A stretch of 64,000 nt of DNA from Pseudisothecium myosuroides (taxonomy: Eukaryota; Streptophyta; Bryopsida; Hypnales; Lembophyllaceae), in NCBI GenBank assembly GCA_951799445.1, contig OX637291.1, positions 3,288,501-3,352,500 on the forward strand. Reading direction: 5' to 3'. Below, piece after piece: positions 12,479 through 23,279 of the stretch. The notes beneath the pieces are model-generated. The model was given only the letters and a program-made list of their open reading frames with translations, ran no database searches and was not told where the DNA came from. Every line of letters starts with the position of its first letter. The first letter of the stretch is position 1. A program made the translations under genes and the position numbers.

Positions 12479-14445
12479 TTCCCATATACTGTATCCAAAG
12501 AATGTATGCTAAGAGGATCTAAAATTCTCTTTCAATTCCCAACAACATCCGACATAAATTAAGACAATTTGGTCAGAGAAACAATACTGAGATACTCACT
12601 CAGTCACTTCAGGTGTAATTACCTTGATTCCATAGTCTTTTTTGAGCTTTGAGTATCACAATTTGGCACTCTAAATCGACCCAATACAAAGAAATTGACC
12701 TTGTTTTTTTAACAATAATCATACAATCTTGTCGATTAGGTAGTTTTTTGAATCAAGACTTAAATACAACTCTACCTAAGTAAAACTATGACCCTTTTAT
12801 ACGCTCTGAAATTCATTTCTTCTTAAAGGTTTTACATATCATTTGTCAACACTCTTCATGAAAGGAAGGCAATAAGTCCAAAAAACTTCAAGAAGATTGT
12901 ATGATAAGCAATTCTTCTTGCCTGTTTTAATAGTGTGTGAAATAATCTACTAGTAGTAGTTGTCAAACCTTGGCAAAATAATCGCCCAATGTTGAATGTG
13001 TGATTGCTTTCCAAAAAAATTCCGGGAGGTGTAATACGGTTCCTTGAACTGGATGCCTTGAATGTAGATAATTTTTGTAAAGCAGAGTTACAGATTGCTT
13101 GGATACCATAATCAACTCACAAATTATGCTGTGGCTTGCCCAAGGGTTTTGGTAGTAGAGATAATAGACTCAGAACATCCACCAATCACACATTCAACCC
13201 ATGATATTTCCTACTTCAAAATGTGTGAAGACAGAATCATAGCCATGGTGAAGACATATTCGACGTTTGAAACCCCGTAATGAGTGCAGACAGTCCAATT
13301 AGTCAACAATCTGGGGCACTGAAATTTATTTTCTTTTTCTACAGTACACCTTGACACAAATGATTTGCTCAGGTTTCCTCGGGTATTGTACATTACCTGC
13401 GCCATGTGACTTTCTGCCAATCTTTATTATTATGAACGTGGTACATTTGACAAGCTCAGGCTGGAACAATCATTCCCGAGCATCAGTCCAAACAGATACG
13501 TTGATGCAGTGGCAGAGACTCTAAACTTGCTTTGTAAACCTGCCACCTCAATTCTCACAGTAATTCTGCATCCAACGAACCTGAGGATCGGAGTAGTAAT
13601 GAAGATTTCTTATTCATAAACCCCGACATATTGTACTGCGTGCCTCGTCAAGGGTCATGATAAAAGGCCACCCAAAAGCGAAGTGCTCACAGCAAATGGT
13701 AGAGATCATAGTTGGTGAGTTACTTCTGTGGCGTAACTGATCTAGGATTCTGGGATGGTTCCCTAAAGGCACCTGGCAGCGAACTCCTCACATGATTCAG
13801 TTTTCTTCTAATCCTTGACGACGCAATACTTGTTAGGATGACATCATCAAACAAGTCGCTCTGAATGTCTGGAACGAGCAGTAAATATGTGCTCTCGGCG
13901 TGATTCATGAAGACGCATATTACATGTTCGATTAACGAACTGAAGCGGACTTCCAGGTTTCCTGCTACATTGTAAAACCGGTGAACTTACTATGATTTGA
14001 TGGTATTGCATTAGTCAATTCTGAGATCTTGACATTAATAATAACAATACCCATAACCCATGTAAACGAGCACTTTGAGCAACTTTTTAACAACTGAATT
14101 AAATTGACATATGTTCATTCAGATTTCTCATTAGACAGGAAAGACTTTAGGTTAATCCCCAGTTCAAATTCTTGAAATAGCTTCAATGGAGTAGCAGAAG
14201 TCTCGTAGAAAATATTCAAGTGCCTAGACTTTCAATATACACGTACTAAAAACCTCAAAACCAAACAGATTTCTGATATTCTTGAGGTAAGAATTAATTA
14301 GTACGATCAGGCTGAACCTCTGGATGTGTATAAAAGTTGGAATCTGTGCTTTGAGGGTCCTATTTGACACGCTCCAGTGGTTTACATATTCGTGAAGCCG
14401 GAAGCCCGGAAACGTTACAGACGAAAAATGCATAGGCTTATGATT
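12479..14445. other. Mixed-composition DNA downstream of the PEP carboxylase remnant
   Basis: This stretch lies beyond the stop codon of the carboxylase remnant and may include its former 3' untranslated region. A minus frame at 13720-13908 and a frame at 14224-14433 look slightly coding-like but match nothing that I know. No RNA gene was seen. Confidence 0.4.
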
Positions 14446-16930
14446 CTAGCCTGTGTTCCGTATGTTGCTGGCAATGGCTTTGATGGTCCTGAGCAAAAGA
14501 ACCTCAGGGTTTGTCTGCTCCTCGGACGCCATTGGGTCTCGTCGACGGCCCAATAGTATGACCTGTCGCATTAAATGCCAAGACCGTGAGTTCTCACTTT
14601 TGCTGAATGCAAATTTGAAAGTCAACAAATCCACAACGTTGATTCAAAGTCTGTACGAACTACGAAGTATTGTATTATAATGAGAGCATAAAGAAACTGA
14701 AGGGACAATCATTAAAAACTCGGAGATACTGAAGAGAGTCATCATGTAATTTACGTACTATATTTGACGCATTTGGTCAATTGATTCTGTAACTACAAAA
14801 AACAAATTATATATTCTGGATCCTATCAACTATCAATTGTTTTAGCAATCATCTATAGTGATCATAACAAATAAAAATTCAATGCAACGGGTGGTAGAGA
14901 CAAATTATATCCGAAGACAACCCGGTATATTATAATACCTGGAGATAATGTAGAGGATCCAAATACTTCCGCCGAGTGTCAAATGAACGTTCTAATGATG
15001 GGTTGTCCAGTTGTCCTGGAGCAACTTATTTTGCTGCGAAACCGTCAGAACCCCAGTATGCGCCCTGCGCATGCATCTTCAATTAGATGGTGAACAGAGA
15101 TGTGTTTTCTCAATATTTGAAGGAACATCTGCAGAAGAGATGGCTACAGTTATATTCAACGCTTGGATCTGATAACTGGACTACTGCAATGACAGCAGCC
15201 ATATTCTTGCTAACAAAGGTTTCGTATCATCGTGAACATTTTTCCTAAGTTCACGCATCACTTACCCAGAGACACCTGCCAGGAAAGATATATCGATGTT
15301 TTCAAGACGCGACATTGTGGCGTACTTTGACTAAAAGTCGAAAACGTAATGATCACGCAGAGAAAATAATTCAGCTACCTTTAAGACCTACCAAGAGACG
15401 CGATGTGAACTGTTTATGTGAACAGTCAAGATCGATCTTTTAACATATTGATAAAGAGAGTATACATTATGCTATACAGGTTATTACGTCATTTCCTTCA
15501 AGAAGAAAGAGACATACATATCACATAAGAGCAAGAGTTAAAATGCAAAAAAATGAAAACCTGAGCCTTGGTAAGGCCATACTCTTGATAACCAGGTCCA
15601 ACACCAGTTTTTGCGTAATACGGTTCCTGTATTTGAGACTGATGAAACCCCATGAAATGAGAACACCTACGACATAACCGCGCGTATTCTTGAGCAATCT
15701 CCATTGATGCTTTGAACAGAGACATCTGTCAATGTGCAAGAACGAAGTCACGAAAGGATAAACTTCCCGCCACAAGACGGCAAAGAAATGCATTATACGA
15801 AACCTTCTACGTGTTCATGCTACAGAGTTTTCAGAAAAAACTTTCTTTCTAGACGTTTAATAATGCAAATCAAGAAATCTTGTTTGAAGATCTAAGAAGA
15901 TCTCAGAGTGACCTTCCAACTTGAAGACTCCAGGTGCAAAGAGAACGGTTAGTTTGAAAGAACCTTCAGCATAAAATAATCATAGATCGAAGAGCTAGCA
16001 AGTACCTGCACATTGGACAGGAAAGTGCGAAAGAAGGGCCACTCTTGGTACACGGTCTGAAGCTCCTTAATTCTATCTGATTCATATCGAGTAGAATCTG
16101 CAATGCCGCTGCCTACGCCATACCAATCTGGCAGAGTGTGTCTGGACTGTCAGACACAGATCCAGGGCAAACTGGCAAAGCCAATGTAAATTCCAAGAAT
16201 GATTGTTCGACGCCAACATGTGATCTGCCTCAGACGTTTGTCAACACTTAAGTTTTCTTGACGGATCAGTCGGTTTGGATTTCCGTCCATCATAATATCA
16301 GTTTGACTGGTTTGAATATTAATCAATTCAACCAAGAAGTTAGTCACACAATCCTACATTGATTCCTTCCAATGAAAAACTCTTGATTTGATAGTTTCTA
16401 ACTAAAAAGGTCTTAAGAGAAGAAATTATGTAGCAAGGAAATTTCTATTCAAACTGTGTAATGTGAAGCAGTCACACCTCTGAGCCTTGAAATTGATGAC
16501 TTAGAACCAAGAGTAGTATTGCAAAGCTCCGAGGCACTACACTCCAAATCAGGGCTAAGGTTTCATCCTTTAACAAGTTAGATGTCTTTATTACCAGGTA
16601 ATAGAGATGATAGCTAAGATCGGTGAAACTGGAGTATATTACTGGCATAGAAGGACGATCGCATAAGCGGAATAGAATAAACGCTACTAGAAGTAAACAG
16701 GATCTGTACAAAACACCTTATGAGCAAGCACATTCTTCAAACAAGCAGGCAATTGTCAATAGGAATCTTAAGAGCAACGTACCGGCACTGGACATGGATT
16801 GTTATGAGAGAATTACCTGAGCCCAACCAAAGACCCAAGGAATGGCACGCAATGAATACTTGTCTCGAATAGCAGCATTACGACGAGCAGGGCGACTGCC
16901 AAATGAGAGATCACAAGACGCAATTCAGGT
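14446..16930 (-). pseudogene. 3' part of a bacterial-type phosphoenolpyruvate carboxylase gene, frameshifted
   Basis: PEP carboxylase adds bicarbonate to PEP to give oxaloacetate. Five exons are seen in order on the minus strand. A, 16817-16930: PEL, then GSRPARR and [13 protein letters not shown], 16006-16146: continues LPDWYGVGSG to WPFFRTFLSNVQ. C, 15561-15725: begins MSLFKASMEIAQEYARLC; its later frame is uncertain. D, 14939-15033: KLLQDN, then SLERSF and YLDPLHYLQ. E, 14446-14562: VILLGRRRD to IRNTG and stop. The C-terminus RNTG is the bacterial-type signature; plant-type enzymes end QNTG. Exon borders have GT and AG. Exon A needs one extra base between TPEL and GSRPARR, and exon D needs one between DNW and PSLER; both look like single-base deletions. 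The upstream two thirds, including the HGRGGSVGRGG region, were not found before 18.3 kb. I infer a truncated pseudogene; sequencing indels are the alternative. Confidence 0.85.
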
Positions 16931-19900
16931 CTGTAATTACGTTTTTAAATACCTTTAATTGGCCGTATCCTAAGAGTCACCTGTGTCCTAACATGTGAAT
17001 TAGAACACCAGTACTATGAGTAGAATCATTGACCGAGCACAAAAGAAGCTTATCTGCAAGAGCAGTGCTTTCAAAATGCTCAAGCAGGTGATATACTGTG
17101 TAATAGTTTAGAATCAAATCTTTCCCTATGTTCAAGTTCTTACGAAAACAGGATACATGAACCAACAGGAATTGGTTCTATCACAAAGAGCTCCTACATG
17201 AATATTTTATTCTCTACATGAATACACAAACGTATGTGGGTTGAGTAATTAAATGTATGTCGTCAAAGAGTTTCTTTTGACTGCATCCAGCCTTCAGAAT
17301 GGTCCACACTAGCATCAATCCCTCCATACCTCATGGCCTTTAATTTGAGACAATGCTCCCCACGTCATCCACGCGGGGAGCAGAGATAATTAAGTGTAAC
17401 TTTGTGGCTACACCCTCTCTTGTGACAAGATTCGTGAGTAAGCAATACTAATGGTTCAAAGACTTGTTCGAATGACGTTGTGTCGAGCTAGGATGCACAA
17501 TTTGATTAATTGTGTCTCCTTTCAGTAGTGAAACTCTTGAATTTTTCTCAGTAACAGAGCAGAGCAACTCCAAATCCCGAGCACGCACGCACAGCCTATG
17601 CTACATAATGAACACAAATTAGTTGATGGTTTCTCATAAACACTGCTCTAGCGATGGATTTGATTTTGTGCAAAACCGGAAAAAATACAGCGCTCTTAAC
17701 GGATTGAATCGCAATCCCTCACAAACTGGTTTTCCATGTGAGTGTTTAATTTTTGTTTGTTTTTTGTTTGTTTTGAAGGAAGGTGGGTGGTGTGTTGCAA
17801 GGCCCTGCGTTCAGCAAGTCCCCGGGGGACAGCAACCTCAATTCTCGAGGGTCCAAGGCCACGTATTTATACCGAGAGCCTAATGCATCTGAATGTTGAT
17901 CAAAAGTTTATATTGAGGGCTACAAGATATCCTTAAACTATGTTCACAATGTGAATCCAATCCAGAAGTAGGTCAAAATTCGTTCCTAAGATCCTTAGTA
18001 ACAACACTTTTTAACACCAAGTGTGAACATACCTTTAAATTAGTTGACAATCAGTACATAGCTCCGCTTGAGTGGGATGGAAACTTTGAGTTTGGAAAGC
18101 GACAAAGCTACGATGAATGATTTGTTGTATCTGGATGAATGCAAAGTATACCATCTCCACTCACTCAACTATTTGTGCACTCTCATTCCTCACTAGTTCA
18201 TTTGCTCGTAACGACCATGAATAGAATTCTCTCCACTATGGCGTTCTACGATTGGCTATAAGCAAGCAAATTATTGCATCACTAGTAATTTGTGCCCTTC
18301 ATGACATTCTCCAACCTTGAATTACGTAATCAGGCTGCTCGGGAAGATTGGCAAGGCAACAAATAATTGACACCATGTAATTGGGTGATGGGTACTTGTC
18401 GGTACTTGACAAGCACTTGGTATGAACCGATTGGCAACTAGCACCACATCACATATCGAGAATTCTGGTTGTGTCTGTTACGAATGATAATGGCCAAGGA
18501 AGGTGCCAAAACAGCCTATAGGATCTGCTCTTGTAGGTCTGCAACTCATGCAAGCGATTCTACATGGTCATTATCTAATTCATAATGATTTTGTTTCAAT
18601 CCTTTATTACACTTTAGATTGCATCCAATTTCAACATGAAAACATTACAAGAAAAATGGTAATTGAAAAAGGCTGTGAAATTAGGACAACGATGATGTCA
18701 CCTGCTGGAAAAAAAATTCTAATTTTTTTTTAATAATTTAATAATTGCAACCCTACTGGCCAAAATTTGACTAGCTAGGACTGTCCTTTCTTGATTTTGT
18801 GCAGTGACATCACTATTGGTTTAAAGTTTTGGACACCTTCTTTAGGTCCCATTTTTTTTTGTAATGACTTGCATGAATTGAATTAGAAAGTGATTGTTAT
18901 TGTTATTCAAAACAAGGCTACAAATGCCTTCATCTATATATATATTGTAACCTTGAAAGTAGGGTGTAAAGCATGTGCAACTAAATGTGACCTATTTTTG
19001 AAATTGATACCTCTAGATTTTTATCCAAAATAAGCATCTTCTATTCATTCATTAGAGCAACTAAGCAAGAGCCTAGGGTCAATTTTGAGTATAGTTTCCT
19101 ATCATCATTCTACATTTTTTTAGAGTTTATTCATTTGATGCCAAGAATTTCTATTCTAATAGAATTTAAAATGCACTTCTACCTCCCAAAAATTAATCAA
19201 TTATTAAATAATACAAACCATACTAAAATGTTGGTTAGGACTATTTTAGGTGTAGATAATTTTTCATTTAAACAGTGGACTTTACCCCCTAAGTGCTTGA
19301 CCAAAAGATAGTAAGATTACTTAAAAAATTTATAATTATTAATTGTAATTCCTCCAACATATCTATATCATTGATTTATATAGAATATTTTCTTTTATTG
19401 ATAAACTACATGATTTCTCTTGAAGTTTCTCCAATATATATGAATCCGATGAAGTGCACTTTTTACAATATTCATCATCTACCCTTTCAAAACTTTGAGG
19501 AACCAAAAGTGGTCAAACACTCCAAATATGTACTCCATAATAGTAGAATATTAATTCATATCAACTTGATTTTTATTCTTTTAAGAAATCAATAAGTAGA
19601 AATAGATACAAAATAGAAGGGAATATAAAATTGTTAGTAGTTCTAAAATGGAATTGAAACATGTCAATCCTAATGGTGAGATTGTTGTAGAAAGTAATAT
19701 ATACTTTATGGACATTTTTTTTGAAAACTTGTGGAAATTGAATTCAAAAATGAATACTAAACATTATTTTTTTAGAAAATTGCCTTGTTTGCCTACAAAG
19801 CAAGAGTCTTCATAACTTTGACATCACTAATCATAATGGAATGAATCATAGCTATCTACGTAGCTATAAACAAAATACATGAGTCTATGAGGGAAGAAAA

Positions 19901-20356
19901 TTAAAAAATTTATTTTGAGTTTTTGTATTATTTTTTCTACTCCCCGAGCTCAAGCATTTAGTACACCGACTAACAAAACTGAGTACAAATTTGAAATGTT
20001 TTCATTCAAACAACTATTGAATACCAAAATCCTAGTATATTTTTGTACCTTCAAAAAAGTTTTGATAAATCAAAACAAATTTGACATCATAAAAACTTTC
20101 TCAAAATTATAAAAAAATTAATTCACAGCTTTGAACCTTTAGGTATAAAGAAACTCTCCTATTCAACTATACACATTTGAAAAAAATATTTCAATGATTG
20201 TTATTTTAATACAAATAAAGCACACCTTGGGTACTTCAATAAGATTGAGGATGCATTACTTTTTAAAGTTTATCAAATTGTCTTGTCCTAGGAGAGAACC
20301 GTAGGTTCTTAAGATAAGGCTCATATTTGCTATTTGAGGTTTAAAATTGGATTGAA
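16931..20356. other. No gene recognised upstream of the PEP carboxylase remnant
   Basis: 16931-18700 has mixed composition. I searched it for the missing upstream carboxylase motifs on the minus strand and found none. From 18.7 kb the DNA is AT-rich with low-complexity frames only (for example 19293-19595). No RNA gene or complete transposon was recognised. Confidence 0.45.
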
Positions 20357-21620
20357 ATTATGGGCAATTTTGTTAACCCCTAAAGGTTTGAGACTATGTT
20401 TTCACCAAAACTGCTCCAAAAGTGCCATTTCTAATACAAGTACCAAACTTTAGAAAAAAAACATTTTTGGACACATGTAACCGTAAGATTTTATAGAACA
20501 CTGCTTTGAGAAGATGTGAAAAAAAATTCAGAATTTTCCACTGTGCGGATTGGAAGATATTAGCGTTTCAATTGACAAAACCCCTTTTTTGCCCCTGCGA
20601 AAATCCGGGCAGCTGCACTTCACAAGGTCACATTTGTATGAAAAATGCCCAAAATGGTGGTTACTCTTTGGATTCATTCTTCTAGGCAAGTTGGCTACAT
20701 GCTTGAAAATTTTCAAATCATTTGGAATTGCACAACATATAGGAAAAAAATAGTAAGTAGAAAGAAGTAGAGAATGATTCAAAACACTAAAGTGTTAAGA
20801 ATTTATTTATGGAATTGAAAAATGCCAATCCCAACGGTTGTAATGTTGTAATAAATAATCTACATCCAATGTTTTTATTTTTTTCAAAAATATTGGAAAA
20901 TGAATTAAATAAAGGACTTCAAAGTTTATTTCAGAGTAGAAATTCCATAACTACCCTCAAACTAAGAATCCTCATAACTTTTGACTCATTAATCCAAATG
21001 GAATGATTTAAAGCTTTACATGTACAAATAAATCTAAAGAACCAATTTCAAATTTTTATTTTTGAAAAAAATGATTTTTAAAGAATTTTTTTGAGCTGCC
21101 CGGGCTGCCCGTCGTACACGGAAAATTACATATCATACAATAACTTTTTAACCATGTAGTCAAAAGTTATGAAAATTGTTGAGTCTTAAAGCTACTCCTC
21201 GGACACATCTTGTGTGAAAATTTCAAAGGAAAAAAATAAAAACTCCACTCGTAATGAGCTGCCCAAAATCGCTATGTTGTCAAAAAATGGTGTGTGGACC
21301 TTTAGGGGTTAAAATGGCGGTATTCCATGTGCCATTTTCAGAGCGGCCGCTCTGAATTGCAAAAGAGACATCTAAAAGGGATATACATTTCAAAAATCTT
21401 GGTCTTCTATAGATTTCAAAAATTTAGCACTATTGTAGATTTCAGACCGTGCAGTTTGAACTTTGAAAACAACATCTATGCCCCTTGTACATTTCAGACA
21501 TCTGGAAAAGTTATAGATTTTAGAAATCTAGAGCGGTTAACCATTTCGGAACGGCCGCTCTGAACTGTGAAAACTGCTAAAGTTATGGAATTTTGTCATT
21601 TTAACAAAATTGCCCATAAT
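20357..21620. mobile_element. MITE, TIR ATTATGGGCAATTTTGTTAAAATG (copy 2), split by a nested element
   Basis: The left terminal repeat (20357-20372, ATTATGGGCAATTTTG) continues after the nested element as TTAAAATGGCGG. The right end (about 21597-21620) is the exact complement of the restored left end. The internal part has a perfect 20-bp palindrome at 21337-21356 (TTCAGAGCGGCCGCTCTGAA) and a related sequence at 21545-21564. Without the insertion it is about 330 bp. Confidence 0.85.
20377..21308 (-). mobile_element. Full-length piggyBac-like MITE, subfamily 1, nested at TTAA
   Basis: Ends CCCCTAAAGG and CCTTTAGGGG are flanked on both sides by TTAA (20373-20376 and 21309-21312). It inserted into the TTAA of the host MITE's terminal repeat and duplicated it. 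At 932 bp it is the same length as, and in opposite orientation to, the copy at 59930-60860. TTAA duplication and CCC-starting ends are the hallmarks of piggyBac elements. No transposase is encoded. Confidence 0.85.
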
Positions 21621-22347
21621 TCTAAAATGACTAATGTAGATTGCTAATTGAGGGTTGTTTATAAATAGTAGAATATTTTTGAAAGATGTGGAGAACTAAT
21701 TTAGGATAGACTAATAAATTGTATTTATGAATGATCCCATATTATTAGGAGCTATTTTTCAAAAACTGTAGCCAAAAAATTCCCCTTTTGATGGTTGGAG
21801 AGTTGTGAGTGTAAATGTTTCCTATATGTCTCTGCAATTGAATATTGAGAATTCATCACCAATGGATTTTAGTCCATAGTCTTGTAAAACCATCAAATGT
21901 GCCTAAAATATTTTAAAAAATAGAGTCTTATTGTTTTAAAATAGAAATTTGATATTTTTGATTGAGATTGCTTAATTAAGAATGAAATGGTAATTCTACA
22001 TTAAAAAAATTCCAATTGAATTTCACATTGAGAATTCTTTTTGTCAATGGCACAACAAGCAACTTGGAAAGAATGAAAAAAAATTAAGACATCAATTTCA
22101 TTCAAATTCAATCACATTCAATGAAAAAAATCCATCATTCATTCACACACACAAAAGCTGAAATTAAACCACAAATCACATCATCAGCACAAACACGAAT
22201 CAAAATGAGACAGATGGGGGTAAAGTTTTAAACTCTATTTAATTAATTCTTATAATATTCAAAAAATTTACAACAAATTTTTTTGGATTCTTTTTTTGAA
22301 TTACCAATTAGATCCATAAATCATTTAAAAACGAAACTACTCTACAT
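21621..22347. other. AT-rich, nothing recognised
   Basis: No coding frame, RNA gene or terminal-repeat structure was recognised in this stretch. Confidence 0.5.
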
Positions 22348-22779
22348 GGGTGAATGCAAGAAAGACCGGTCCTACTTGGTGTCACACTTCAAGTGATGGA
22401 GTTGGCATCGTCCATAACTTTTGGAGGTTGAAGCCAATGTACTTGAATTTTTTTTTGAATATGACTAACTTGATAGCGTTTAGATCCTTTATTTTTTAGA
22501 AATTTTCAAAAATCATTTTAAATTTAAATTTAATTTGTCACACTTTGCGATTTAGGGGTTTTTAGTACTGGGGAGTACACAAACTTAATGATCTAGAGCT
22601 GAAATTTTTGTGGTTTATTTCCATAATAGAAAATCCATGTTTCCTATGTCCTCCACATGCGTTCTAACAGGGTTCCCTTGCGCGTGCAGTTCTGAACATT
22701 TAAAATGGTTTCAAGATCATTTTCTTGGTGAAATCTCTTTCCCATGAAAACACCGAATTAGACATTCTTGCACTTGGCC
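22348..22779. mobile_element. MITE with GGGTNATTGCAAGAA-type ends (copy 3, short form)
   Basis: The left end GGGTGAATGCAAGAAAGACC and the right end GACATTCTTGCACTTGGCC are inverted repeats. The body matches, in reverse, part of the longer copy at 59075-59815 (shared text around AAATCTCTTTCC/GAAGAGATTTCACC and GCGCGTGCAG/GCGCACGCAAG). No gene inside. Confidence 0.65.
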
Positions 22780-23279
22780 AAGTGCGATGACCGTACGAAC
22801 AACTATTCATTGAAAAAGTGTTTTCCAAAAAGTTGGGTACCCCCAACTTTTTTTGCAATACAATTTTTTCGTTTTACCATGCGATACTTCACTTGTGCAT
22901 GGAGATTTTCTATAAGGTTGCGCTTTTAATTTTTTAATAAAGTTAAACCACATTTGATTACATGCTTCTATCATCTAAATCAGTCTTTTCACTTTCATAT
23001 TTCAGTCTTCCAACATCGTATCCTACAATTACATTAATACTCTGCCATTTAGTGCCAATATCATATGTACACAAATAATCATTACAATGTATGATACATT
23101 TATTTAGAAAATCAAAATGACATTGAAGGTTTAACAACTACCTTCACATTTATGAAATACGGGTTCATACCAAGCAAACTACATACACTCCAAGATCTAC
23201 AGACACTTTAAAAACAAATATACAATGTTTGCATTCTTACACACCCTACACTACTATAACATATACTATAGTGTCGTCA
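22780..23279. other. AT-rich 3' flank of the large minus-strand element gene
   Basis: This lies directly after the final TAA of the minus-strand unit and probably includes its 3' untranslated region. An AATAAA-like signal could not be assigned with confidence. No other feature was seen. Confidence 0.4.

Noticed and set aside
15498..15793. Two competing frames in exon C of the carboxylase remnant
   Set aside because: A mini-intron of about 32 bases would reconcile them partly, but that is too short for a plant intron, so it was not proposed.
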